Of a stretch of 27,865 nt of DNA, positions 1 to 6,849 are shown piece by piece. The notes beneath the pieces were generated by a model. It did not search any database. It was not told where the DNA came from and worked only from the letters and a program-made list of their open reading frames with translations. The stretch comes from an uncultured Oscillospiraceae bacterium. Lineage in GTDB: Bacteria > Bacillota > Clostridia > Oscillospirales > Ruminococcaceae. Position numbers and translations under genes: made by a program. Position 1 is the stretch's first letter, and each line of letters starts with the position of its first letter. The stretch is from positions 1-27,865 of the forward strand of contig UQBC01000033.1 in assembly GCA_900539195.1 (NCBI GenBank). Direction: 5' to 3'.

Positions 1-230
1 GACATAGCTAAGATTAGTGGAACGGTCGGGGATAAACGATATTTGGGCTTATTGCAATTTACGGCGGGTCGCCGCTGACTATTCCGACCTTTGCGGCAAT
101 GTGCCGCTTCAAATTCCGCCTTTATAAACATTAGAAATAAGTAAAAGCTTGCAAAACGGCGGATTTATAAAAAGTGCTGAGCAAAAAGAAGATGGCTGTA
201 ATAAACCGCTCAGCCGAAAGGACACAACTA
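1..230. other. Non-coding left edge upstream of pdxT
   Basis: No convincing coding region is seen here. There is a small perfect hairpin (GCGGCA-ATG-TGCCGC, 93-107), possibly the remains of a terminator for a gene beyond the window. The end of pdxS, the usual partner upstream of pdxT, is not recognisable. No clear sigma-A promoter for pdxT was found. Confidence 0.5.
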
Positions 231-788
231 ATGACAGTAGCAGTTCTTGCGCTTCAGGGCGCATTTGCGGAACACGAAAAAATACTCTCGAAGCTCGGTG
301 CAGACAGCTTTGAGATACGTCAGAAAAAGGATCTTGACCGTAGCTTCGATCGCCTTATAATTCCCGGCGGTGAAAGCACAGTGCAGGGAAAACTTCTCCG
401 TAAGCTTGATCTTTTTGACGGCATAAAGAGCCGTATCGAAAGCGGTATGCCTGTCTACGGCACCTGCGCAGGTCTTATCCTGCTTGCAAAATCCATCTCA
501 AACGACAGCGCACAGCACCTTCAGACAATGTCTATCGTTGCCAACCGCAACGCATACGGCAGACAACTCGGCAGCTTCCATACTGAAGCTCAGTTTGAGG
601 GTATAGGAGAAATTCCTATGACGTTTATCCGTGCGCCGTATATCGACAAGGCTTATGACGATGTGCAGGTTCTCTCGGAGGTGGACGGAAAAATAGTAGC
701 CGCAAGACAGAAAAATCAGCTTGTCACAGCCTTCCACCCGGAGCTTGACGGCGATACAAGAGTGCATGAGTATTTTCTGTCGATGTGA
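231..788 (+). CDS. pdxT: Pyridoxal 5'-phosphate synthase glutaminase subunit PdxT
   Basis: Glutamine amidotransferase half of the DXP-independent PLP synthase. It hydrolyses glutamine and passes ammonia to PdxS, which builds PLP from ribose 5-phosphate and glyceraldehyde 3-phosphate; cytosolic. The 185-residue product has the class I triad-type signatures: the oxyanion region GGEST near residue 46, the nucleophile Cys in GTCAGL near 79, and the His-Glu pair in AFHPEL near 170. The ATG at 231 is chosen because GAAAGGA (216-222) lies eight bases upstream and the protein then begins MTVAVLALQGAF, the normal family start. An in-frame GTG at 174 has no ribosome site. The length fits the family (about 190). 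The pdxS gene is not in the 230 bases upstream. Confidence 0.95.
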   Translation: MTVAVLALQGAFAEHEKILSKLGADSFEIRQKKDLDRSFDRLIIPGGESTVQGKLLRKLDLFDGIKSRIESGMPVYGTCAGLILLAKSISNDSAQHLQTMSIVANRNAYGRQLGSFHTEAQFEGIGEIPMTFIRAPYIDKAYDDVQVLSEVDGKIVAARQKNQLVTAFHPELDGDTRVHEYFLSM

Positions 789-807
789 TTTATAATTTAA
801 TACCAAG

Positions 808-838
808 ATCCGCTGTTTTTTAAACGGCGGATTTTTTG
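808..838 (+). terminator. Intrinsic terminator after pdxT
   Basis: An 11-bp stem, ATCCGCTGTTT / AAACGGCGGAT with one wobble pair and a TTT loop, is followed by a T run (832-837). It lies 20 bases after the pdxT stop. Confidence 0.85.
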
Positions 839-917
839 TTGCCATCCAATCTTCCACCCCCGCTTGCTTTATCAAAAATCATTTTTCCCAAAAATTAAAA
901 AAATTTTCAAAACCCTC

Positions 918-946
918 TTGACAAATCGCAAAAGCAGTGATATAAT
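918..946 (+). promoter_or_regulatory. Consensus sigma-A promoter for the leader peptide and cysK
   Basis: TTGACA (918-923) and TATAAT (941-946) are both exact consensus hexamers with a 17-bp spacer. Transcription should begin near 953, giving a leader of about 230 nt before cysK. A short hairpin, GCCTA...TAGGC (950-968), sits at the predicted 5' end. Confidence 0.9.
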
Positions 947-1006
947 AAAGCCTACAAAGTCGATAGGCTTTTAGAGATTAAACCGAACCGAAAACGAGGT
1001 AAGGAT

Positions 1007-1051
1007 ATGAACAAGGACATGACAAGATATATCAGCGGTTTCCGATGTTGA
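1007..1051 (+). CDS. Putative 14-residue leader peptide ending in Cys, upstream of cysK
   Basis: An ATG at 1007 with AGGTAAGG just upstream opens the frame MNKDMTRYISGFRC followed by TGA. It begins about 55 nt after the predicted transcription start of the cysK message and ends 135 nt before cysK. The last sense codon is TGT (Cys), directly before the stop. For a gene that makes cysteine, this suggests a leader peptide that senses charged tRNA-Cys, although no classic terminator/antiterminator pair is obvious downstream. The small ORF is directly seen; its translation and regulatory role are inferred. It could be a chance ORF. Confidence 0.5.
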   Translation: MNKDMTRYISGFRC

Positions 1052-1077
1052 TTTTAGCAGCATCTTCAAAGTAAGAC

Positions 1078-1119
1078 AGATATACTTTTGTTGTAAATGC
1101 AACACACGGTTTTATATCT
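1078..1119 (+). promoter_or_regulatory. Stem-loop in the cysK leader
   Basis: AGATATA (1078-1084) pairs with TATATCT (1113-1119). Inside it TGTTG pairs with CAACA around a six-base loop (about 1089-1104). No T run follows, so it is not a simple terminator. It lies between the leader peptide stop and the cysK start. Apart from this and the leader peptide, nothing else was recognised in the 789-1186 gap. Confidence 0.4.
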
Positions 1120-1186
1120 ACAGAATAACAAGCGAAAATTAAACTTAACGTATAACAGATTATGAATCGAAAAGGAGAAAATCACA

Positions 1187-2116
1187 ATGAGAACATTTGA
1201 CAAGATTACAGACCTTATAGGCAACACACCCATATTAAAGCTCAACAACTACATAGCTCTGAACGAGCTTCCCGCAAACATTTACGCAAAGCTTGAATAC
1301 TTCAACCCAGCAGGAAGCGTAAAGGATAGAATCGCAAAGGCGATGATAGACGACGCCGAGGCTAAGGGCGCACTTAAGCCCGGTGCAGTTATAATCGAGC
1401 CTACAAGCGGTAACACAGGTATCGGACTTGCCGCTGTAGCCGCTTCAAAGGGCTACAGAATAATCCTCACAATGCCCGAAACCATGAGCGTTGAACGTCG
1501 TAATCTGCTCAAGGCTTACGGTGCAGAGCTTGTACTCACGGACGGTGCAAAGGGTATGAAGGGCGCAATCGCAAAGGCAGAGGAGCTTGCACAGCAGATC
1601 GAGGGCGGCTTCATTCCCAGCCAGTTCACAAACAGCGCAAACCCCACTGCTCACTTCAATACAACCGGTCCTGAGATATGGGAAGATACAGACGGCAAGG
1701 TTGACATCTTCGTAGCAGGCGTAGGCACAGGCGGTACGGTTTCCGGTGTCGGTAAGTACCTCAAGAGCAAGAACCCGAACGTAAAGGTAGTTGCAGTTGA
1801 ACCCGCAGGATCGCCCGTGCTTTCAAAGGGCGTGGCAGGACCTCATAAGATACAGGGTATCGGCGCAGGCTTTGTTCCCGAAACGCTTGATACCAAGATT
1901 TATGACGAAATAATCGCAGTCGAGAACGAGGACGCATTCGCTACAGGCAGAACGCTTGCTAGAAAAGAGGGCTTACTTGTCGGCATCTCATCCGGTGCGG
2001 CAGTTTACGCGGCTTCACAGCTTGCAAAGCGCCCCGAAAACAAGGGCAAGAACATTGTTGTCCTTCTCCCCGATACAGGCGACCGTTATCTCTCAACGCC
2101 TATGTTCGCAGAATAA
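1187..2116 (+). CDS. cysK: Cysteine synthase A (O-acetylserine sulfhydrylase)
   Basis: PLP enzyme that replaces the acetyl group of O-acetylserine with sulfide to give L-cysteine; cytosolic, last step of cysteine synthesis. The 309-residue protein is the usual length. It shows the PLP lysine in GSVKDR (K46), the substrate loop TSGNTG (73-78), the phosphate-binding GTGGT (180-184), and a Ser in GISSGA near the C-terminus. The start has AAAGGAG (1171-1177) ten bases upstream. The gene is monocistronic, between a consensus promoter with a leader peptide and a terminator. Cystathionine beta-synthase-like and CysM relatives are possible, but the loops fit CysK best. The serine acetyltransferase gene cysE is not in the window. 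Confidence 0.95.
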   Translation: MRTFDKITDLIGNTPILKLNNYIALNELPANIYAKLEYFNPAGSVKDRIAKAMIDDAEAKGALKPGAVIIEPTSGNTGIGLAAVAASKGYRIILTMPETMSVERRNLLKAYGAELVLTDGAKGMKGAIAKAEELAQQIEGGFIPSQFTNSANPTAHFNTTGPEIWEDTDGKVDIFVAGVGTGGTVSGVGKYLKSKNPNVKVVAVEPAGSPVLSKGVAGPHKIQGIGAGFVPETLDTKIYDEIIAVENEDAFATGRTLARKEGLLVGISSGAAVYAASQLAKRPENKGKNIVVLLPDTGDRYLSTPMFAE

Positions 2117-2154
2117 TTCAGAAATTTCTACACCCAATTTTATATAGCCATCGT

Positions 2155-2182
2155 AAAAGCTGTCTCAAACGGACAGCTTTTT
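2155..2182 (+). terminator. Terminator after cysK
   Basis: A perfect 10-bp stem, AAAAGCTGTC (2155-2164) / GACAGCTTTT (2172-2181), with a 7-nt loop. The T tract is short and partly inside the stem. Confidence 0.75.
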
Positions 2183-2254
2183 GCATTTTGATTATAAAAT
2201 AACGTCAAATAATCGCTGAAAATCCGCATCACAGCGTTATCTTATAATCGCATT

Positions 2255-2306
2255 TTGCAAGTTGCAATTCCTAAACTTGCACAAACGTGCTTGTGCTATA
2301 GCACAA
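2255..2306 (+). promoter_or_regulatory. Operator-like palindromes upstream of the amidase promoter
   Basis: TTGTGCTATAGCACAA (2291-2306) is a perfect 16-bp palindrome ending 16 bases before the -35 box. A further GCACAA half-site (2279-2284) gives the arrangement GCACAA, TTGTGC, GCACAA. A 13-bp near-palindrome TTGCAAGTTGCAA lies at 2255-2267. The pattern suggests binding of a dimeric regulator, which cannot be named from the sequence. No gene was seen in the 2117-2439 gap. Confidence 0.6.
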
Positions 2307-2322
2307 AACCCTGTAAAACCGG

Positions 2323-2351
2323 TTGACCTCTCAGACTTTCGGTAGTACAAT
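2323..2351 (+). promoter_or_regulatory. Sigma-A promoter of the amidase gene
   Basis: TTGACC (2323-2328) and TACAAT (2346-2351) with a 17-bp spacer. The predicted start of transcription is near 2358, about 80 nt before the start codon. Confidence 0.8.
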
Positions 2352-2377
2352 ACAGGTAAGAAAAAAACAAGTACCGC

Positions 2378-2417
2378 AACGGCGCAGGACGATGAAAGTT
2401 CTGCGCCGTTTTGTTTA
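2378..2417 (+). terminator. Terminator-like hairpin in the 5' leader of the amidase gene
   Basis: A perfect 10-bp GC-rich stem, AACGGCGCAG (2378-2387) / CTGCGCCGTT (2401-2410), extends by three more pairs to a GATGAAA loop and is followed by TTGTTT. It lies only about 20 nt after the predicted transcription start and before the ribosome site. It would either attenuate transcription or act as a 5' stabilising hairpin. Confidence 0.65.
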
Positions 2418-2439
2418 CAAAGGAAAGGATGACGCACAA

Positions 2440-3702
2440 ATGTATGAATGCAGTTTAGACAGAATGAAGGATAAGATCTCCACTTTCAGCAAATTCGGTG
2501 ATGCAGGTCACGGCGGTATCACACGTTACTCGCTCTCACACGAGGCTATTATGGCGCGTAACGAGTTCATCAAGCGTATGAAGGCTATCGGCGCAGAGAT
2601 CGAGATAGATGATGTTGCGAATATCTACGCAACGCTCCCAGGCACAGACCCCGACGCAAAGCGTATCGTAATGGCTTCCCACTGCGACTCGGTAAAGAAC
2701 GGCGGTAACTATGACGGTATACTCGGTGTTATGTCGGCTATGGAGGTGCTTGAAACAGTACACGAGAAGAACATCCCCCATAAGCATCCTCTCACCGCTA
2801 TGATATGGACAAACGAGGAGGGTTCGCTGTATCCGCCTGCTATGATGTGTTCGGGTATCGTATGTTACGATTATCTGCCTGAAGATATCAGATGCAAGTT
2901 CAAGTATGAGGATATGATGAATTCTAAGAGCATCCTTGACAACAAGTCGACATTCGGTGAAGCACTTGACAAGTCGGGATTCAAGGGCGACAAGAAGTAC
3001 CGCCTGTCACCCGACAGATATATGTATATGTTTGAAACTCACATCGAGCAAGGTCCTATCCTTGAAGATGCAGGAAACGATATAGGCGTTGTTGACTGTG
3101 TACTGGGTATGTTCAACTACAGACTGAAGTTCTACGGACAGACGACCCACGCAGGCACATTCCCGATGCCCAAGCGCCGTGACGCATTCTTTGCCGCATC
3201 GCAGGCTCTGTGCTATCTGCATGAGGAAATCGACAAGCTCGGCTACAGCGACCTTGTTTACACAACGGGCGAGGTTGTATGCCACCCCTGCGTACATACC
3301 TGCGTACCCGACTTCTTCGACTTCTCGTTCGACTCACGTCACGAAGATCCCAAGGTACTTGAAAAGGTACTGGCTATCGTAAAATCCTGCGAGGAAAAAA
3401 CGTGGGCAGGCTGTACCTGCAAGGTTGAAAAGGCTTGGAACCGTGATACTGTCTACTGGGATAAGAAGCTGGTAAGCTATGTAAAGGCGTCTGCAGAGGA
3501 ATGCGGTATCAAGCACCAGTATATCCACTCAGGTGCAGGTCACGACGCGCAGTTTGCCGCATATATGCTCCCGACAACTATGATATTTGTACAGTCGAAG
3601 GACGGTCTTTCACACTGCGAGCCGGAATATTCAAGCCCCGAGCATTGCACTGAGGGCGCAACGGTTATGCTGAATGCTGTCCTTAAGGCAGATAATGATT
3701 GA
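2440..3702 (+). CDS. M20-family amidase / N-carbamoyl-amino-acid hydrolase (beta-ureidopropionase/allantoate amidohydrolase type)
   Basis: Binuclear metal amidohydrolase of the hydantoinase/carbamoylase family, which cleaves N-carbamoyl amino acids, ureidopropionate, allantoate or similar amides; cytosolic. The 420-residue protein (family about 410-430) has the metal and catalytic sites: ASHCDSV (H81), GGNYDG (D92), TNEEGS (E126-E127), HIEQGP (H201), TTHAG (H237), SGAGHDA (H368) and SHCEPE (H392). The frame is open upstream to 2323, but that would place the promoter and hairpin inside the gene. The ATG at 2440, preceded by GGAAAGG, gives a normal N-terminus. It is a single gene with its own operator, promoter, leader hairpin and terminator. 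The exact substrate cannot be read from sequence, and no hydantoinase or transporter gene is adjacent. Confidence 0.88.
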   Translation: MYECSLDRMKDKISTFSKFGDAGHGGITRYSLSHEAIMARNEFIKRMKAIGAEIEIDDVANIYATLPGTDPDAKRIVMASHCDSVKNGGNYDGILGVMSAMEVLETVHEKNIPHKHPLTAMIWTNEEGSLYPPAMMCSGIVCYDYLPEDIRCKFKYEDMMNSKSILDNKSTFGEALDKSGFKGDKKYRLSPDRYMYMFETHIEQGPILEDAGNDIGVVDCVLGMFNYRLKFYGQTTHAGTFPMPKRRDAFFAASQALCYLHEEIDKLGYSDLVYTTGEVVCHPCVHTCVPDFFDFSFDSRHEDPKVLEKVLAIVKSCEEKTWAGCTCKVEKAWNRDTVYWDKKLVSYVKASAEECGIKHQYIHSGAGHDAQFAAYMLPTTMIFVQSKDGLSHCEPEYSSPEHCTEGATVMLNAVLKADND

Positions 3703-3768
3703 TTATAATGACAACCACTTCTTTTTTTGGTATATTTCCTGACTGATTTTGCTTTATCTGATTTACTT

Positions 3769-3798
3769 TCACCCGCTTTTACGGCGGGTGATTTTTTT
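3769..3798 (+). terminator. Terminator after the amidase gene
   Basis: The 8-bp stem TCACCCGC (3769-3776) / GCGGGTGA (3784-3791) is followed by seven T residues. Confidence 0.9.
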
Positions 3799-3850
3799 GC
3801 AGATAGCGTTCATTGCAGGCGGTAATTAAAAATAGAATAATACAGTCTGT

Positions 3851-3955
3851 CGATAAACCTCTTGTTTATCGGAAATGGGGTCGCAGGGGCATAGCCCCCG
3901 ACAGGGACTAGGGGCGGTAGCCCCAGTAATATAGCCCCTTCCCACGGGGAAGGGG
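3851..3955. repeat. GC-rich hairpin cluster in intergenic DNA
   Basis: Four back-to-back inverted repeats: CGATAAAC-CTCTT-GTTTATCG (3851-3871), GGGGC-ATA-GCCCC (3886-3898), GGGGC-GGTA-GCCCC (3911-3924) and CCCCTTCCC-ACG-GGGAAGGGG (3935-3955). There is no open frame of note. It is probably a genome-specific intergenic palindromic repeat element; a smaller relative may lie at 20742-20761. The rest of the gap 3799-4029 shows nothing recognisable. Confidence 0.6.
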
Positions 3956-4029
3956 TTTGGGGTTAGGGATTGAGAACAAGCACTTTTTTGGAAAAACAGA
4001 CTTTTTCTACAGTCTGAGAATAATAAGGC

Positions 4030-4058
4030 TTGATTTTTTATTTAAACTATGGTACAAT
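4030..4058 (+). promoter_or_regulatory. Promoter of the SRP RNA gene
   Basis: TTGATT (4030-4035) and TACAAT (4053-4058) with a 17-bp spacer. Initiation is expected near 4065-4070, immediately before the RNA's closing stem. It may also feed dnaX by read-through. Confidence 0.8.
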
Positions 4059-4072
4059 AGTACAGTATCAGA

Positions 4073-4208
4073 AATAGAACCCGTGATTATGGGTGTAAGC
4101 CCTGTGCAAGGGAGTCCTGTGAACCATGTCAGGCGGGGAACCGAGCAGCATTAAGCAGTTATGACCTGTGCCGCAGCAAGTTTACACTCATAATCATGGG
4201 TTCTATTT
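4073..4208 (+). ncRNA. ffs: Signal recognition particle RNA (small, 4.5S-like form)
   Basis: RNA scaffold of the signal recognition particle, binding Ffh for co-translational targeting of membrane proteins. The conserved domain IV is clear: GTCAGG followed by the GGAA tetraloop within CGGGGAACCG and then AGCAGC (about 4128-4150). The ends form a long helix: AAATAGAACCC, GTGATTATG and GGTGTAA at the 5' side pair with TTACAC, CATAATCAT and GGGTTCTATTT at the 3' side. With the T run at 4206-4211 this helix can also serve as the terminator. The length of about 136 nt indicates the short form, with no recognisable Alu domain. The position directly before dnaX matches the scr-dnaX order of Bacillus. 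The exact ends are estimated from pairing. Confidence 0.9.
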
Positions 4209-4243
4209 TTTATGTATTGATTTTGTCACGGGAGGGTCAGCTT

Positions 4244-6460
4244 ATGCATCTTGCACTTTATCGTAAGTATCGTTCTGCCACCTTTGACGAAGTAATTTCG
4301 CAGGAGCATATAACCACCACGCTGAAAAATCAGATAAAAGCCGGCACACCCGCTCACGCTTATCTGTTCACGGGATCGAGAGGAACGGGTAAGACGACCT
4401 GTGCAAAGCTGATGGCAAAGGCGGTAAACTGCTTATCTCCCGTTGACGGCAACCCCTGCGGAGAATGTGAAAGCTGTAAGGCGATAGCCGCAGGCTGTCC
4501 GGATATAATCGAGATGGACGCAGCCTCAAACAACGGCGTTGACGATGTAAGGGCGCTGCGTGACGAGGTAATGTATGCCCCGACAATGTGCAGATACAAG
4601 GTATACATAATAGACGAGGTGCATATGCTCTCTGCGTCGGCGTTCAACGCTCTGCTGAAAACCATAGAAGAACCGCCGCCGCACGTTATATTCATACTTG
4701 CGACTACCGAAATACACAAGGTGCCTGCGACTATCGCATCAAGATGTCAGCAGTTCCGCTTTTCAAGAATTGACGTAGAAGAAAGCACAAAGCGGCTGTG
4801 CGAGATAGCAAAAAAAGAAAATGTAAATATAACCGAGGATGCCGCAAGACTTATTTCAAGATTGTCCGACGGCGGTATGAGAGATGCGGTTTCTCTGCTT
4901 GACCAATGCATAAGCGTAAGCAACGATATAGATGAGGAAACAGTCCGTACTACCGCAGGCATTGCAGGAACAGACCATCTGTTCGCACTTGCGGAATGCG
5001 TCCGTGAGCATAACGCTCCCGAAGCTCTGAAGATAATTGACGAACTGCACAATCAGTCGAAGGATCTTATGCTTCTTCTTGACGAGCTTTTGTCACACTT
5101 CAGAAACCTGTGTATGCTGACTGCAACAAACAACGACTTCTCGCTTATACCCGCAGGAAGCGGAACGAGAAACGACCTTGCAAGGCAGACAAAGGAGTTT
5201 ACTCTCGGAGAAATAATGCGGTGTATGGATATACTGCAGGACTGCATTGCAAGAACACCGAAAACGGCAAAGCGCAAGACGGTTGCCGAAATGTGCCTTA
5301 TAAGGCTGTGTACGCCAAGACTTGACAGCGACTTCTCTGCTCTGTCGTTAAGACTTGAGAAGCTTGAAAACAGACTTGACAAGCTGTGCGACGGCGAGAT
5401 AAGCATTCAGCCGAGAAGTACCGTAACAACAAACGAAATAACGAGATCCGCAGAGCCTGTCCGGACGGTAAGCAACAAGCCGCAGGATATCATTGCGGAT
5501 ACCTTAAATAAGATAGAAAACAAGATAAATACCGTATCTGACAACCCGGAAGACGAGAAAGCCCCGGTTGCTCCGATACAGCAGACTGAAATAAATCAGA
5601 GTGTTCCCGACAGCAAGCCCGACCGGCTGTTTGAAGGTACTGGCGGTGCTGATGATAACACAAGTGCACTAAACGAAGATGCTCCTCCGTTTGACCTTGA
5701 CGAACCGCAGGCAAGCATTGCTCCCGCTCCGCAGGAACAGGCGAGCAAGACAGGCGGCAACGGCGACAAGCCTGATTGGCTGTTTGAGGGTACGGGCGGT
5801 GCTGACGATAACGCAAGCGCAGGAAACGAAGATGTTCCGCCGTTTGACCTTGACGAACCGCAGGCAAGCGTTGCTCCGACAGAGCAGGAACAGGCAAGCA
5901 AGACAAGCGGTAACGGTGACAAACCGGATTGGCTGTTTGAGGGTACGGGCGGCACAGACGATATCGCAAGCACAGGAAACGATGATGTTCCGCCGTTCGA
6001 CCTCGACGAACCGCCTATAAACGTCGCTCCTGCCGAGCCTGCTCAACAGGCTGAACAGGTACAGTCGGGTGATATTCCGCCAAGGACAGCATATGAGCAA
6101 AGCACAAAAATGCCGAAAACACAGGATACCGGCAATGCCGATCCCCGTATAGCTGAGATACTTGACAGGCTTCCAGTTATACTGCAGGCTATACTGGGAC
6201 AGGTGCAGGTGACGCTCGGTCGGGATACGGTGAATATCAGCGGTTATCAGAAATTCCAGTACGATTTTCTGACAACGGGCGATTCAAAGGAACGCCTCGA
6301 AAAAACCGCCGGAGAAGTACTCGGCAGAAAAGTGAAAATGGTGTTTGACGGCGATGACAATGCAGACACGCAGACAGCTGAAAACGACCCTATTTCCGAC
6401 TTCCTTACAAAAGCGGAAAAGATGGGCGTAAAAATAAAATATAAAAAATCAAAAAATTAA
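4244..6460 (+). CDS. dnaX: DNA polymerase III subunit gamma/tau
   Basis: AAA+ clamp-loader subunit that loads the beta clamp and ties the polymerase to the replisome. The 738-residue protein shows Walker A GSRGTGKTT (44-52), four zinc cysteines (C63, C72, C75, C78), Walker B with DEVH (124-127) and the SRC arginine finger (166-168). Domains II-III run to about residue 370, followed by a long acidic, proline-rich linker and a C-terminal domain (about 640-738). The linker holds three tandem copies of a 51-residue unit (from K458). The ATG at 4244 is chosen over an in-frame ATG at 4196, which lies inside the SRP RNA; GGAGGG (4231-4236) supports it. No promoter was seen between the SRP RNA and the gene. 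It is followed by ebfC and recR, the classic cluster. Confidence 0.97.
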   Translation: MHLALYRKYRSATFDEVISQEHITTTLKNQIKAGTPAHAYLFTGSRGTGKTTCAKLMAKAVNCLSPVDGNPCGECESCKAIAAGCPDIIEMDAASNNGVDDVRALRDEVMYAPTMCRYKVYIIDEVHMLSASAFNALLKTIEEPPPHVIFILATTEIHKVPATIASRCQQFRFSRIDVEESTKRLCEIAKKENVNITEDAARLISRLSDGGMRDAVSLLDQCISVSNDIDEETVRTTAGIAGTDHLFALAECVREHNAPEALKIIDELHNQSKDLMLLLDELLSHFRNLCMLTATNNDFSLIPAGSGTRNDLARQTKEFTLGEIMRCMDILQDCIARTPKTAKRKTVAEMCLIRLCTPRLDSDFSALSLRLEKLENRLDKLCDGEISIQPRSTVTTNEITRSAEPVRTVSNKPQDIIADTLNKIENKINTVSDNPEDEKAPVAPIQQTEINQSVPDSKPDRLFEGTGGADDNTSALNEDAPPFDLDEPQASIAPAPQEQASKTGGNGDKPDWLFEGTGGADDNASAGNEDVPPFDLDEPQASVAPTEQEQASKTSGNGDKPDWLFEGTGGTDDIASTGNDDVPPFDLDEPPINVAPAEPAQQAEQVQSGDIPPRTAYEQSTKMPKTQDTGNADPRIAEILDRLPVILQAILGQVQVTLGRDTVNISGYQKFQYDFLTTGDSKERLEKTAGEVLGRKVKMVFDGDDNADTQTAENDPISDFLTKAEKMGVKIKYKKSKN
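5615..6031 (+). repeat. 153-bp in-frame tandem repeat inside dnaX
   Basis: Units begin at 5615, 5768 and 5921, exactly 153 bp apart; the third stops after about 37 codons. Each unit reads KPDxLFEGTGG, then an Asp/Asn/Ser-rich stretch, PPFDLDEP, and a Gln/Ala/Lys-rich spacer. The repeat is also why long spurious frames appear on both strands here. Confidence 0.95.
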
Positions 6461-6496
6461 GTCGGACGACTTAAAGATACGAAAGGAAAAATCAAA

Positions 6497-6847
6497 ATGA
6501 AAGCAAGATTACCCAAGGAATATCAGAACAGAGGCGCAAGCAACATGAACAGCATGATAAAGCAGGCTCAGAAGATGCAGGAAGACATCGAGCGTGTACA
6601 GGCTGAACTTGAAGCAAGAGATTTCACAGCTTCTGCCGCAGGCGGAATGATCGAAGTAACTATGAGCGGCGCCAAGGTGCTCAAGGAGGTTAAGCTCAAC
6701 CCCGAAGTTGTTGACAAGGACGCTATCGAGGATCTTCAGGACGTTATCATTGCAGGCGTAAACGCTGTTATCACACAGATCGAAGAAGTAAGTGCCGCAG
6801 AGATGGAAAAGGTTACAGGCGGAGTTAACATTCCGGGACTTGTTTAA
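6497..6847 (+). CDS. ebfC: YbaB/EbfC family nucleoid-associated protein
   Basis: Small dimeric DNA-binding protein that associates with the nucleoid and is almost always encoded between dnaX and recR. The 116-residue product contains the family core: a charged N-terminal helix rich in Lys, Gln and Glu (MIKQAQKMQEDIERVQAEL, about 20-38), then a beta segment (GGMIEVTMSGAKVLKEVKL), and a C-terminal helix ending in a Gly-rich tail (VTGGVNIPGLV). The start at 6497 follows GAAAGGA by nine bases. A later Met at residue 17 or 20 is closer to the usual family start and cannot be excluded. It lies 36 bp after dnaX and 2 bp before recR. Confidence 0.93.
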   Translation: MKARLPKEYQNRGASNMNSMIKQAQKMQEDIERVQAELEARDFTASAAGGMIEVTMSGAKVLKEVKLNPEVVDKDAIEDLQDVIIAGVNAVITQIEEVSAAEMEKVTGGVNIPGLV

Positions 6848-6849
6848 TA

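Noticed and set aside
174..230. N-terminal extension of PdxT from a GTG at 174
   Set aside because: It has no ribosome site and gives residues not seen in PdxT; the ATG at 231 has a good site and a family-like start.
2323..2439. 39-residue extension of the amidase
   Set aside because: It would start in the -35 box and cover the promoter and leader hairpin; the ATG at 2440 gives a normal protein.
3957..4154. Short plus-strand ORF
   Set aside because: It overlaps the SRP RNA and its promoter, and has no recognisable product.
4808..4817. Run of A residues in dnaX (GCA AAA AAA G) as a gamma/tau frameshift site
   Set aside because: It lies at codon 189, too early to give a useful gamma protein, and no stimulating structure was seen.
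5615..6031. Tandem repeat considered as CRISPR
   Set aside because: Units of 153 bp are nearly identical throughout, with no short-repeat/spacer pattern, and lie in frame in dnaX.
5490..6100. Several long frames on both strands inside dnaX
   Set aside because: They are a by-product of the 153-bp in-frame repeat; the dnaX frame has clear motifs.
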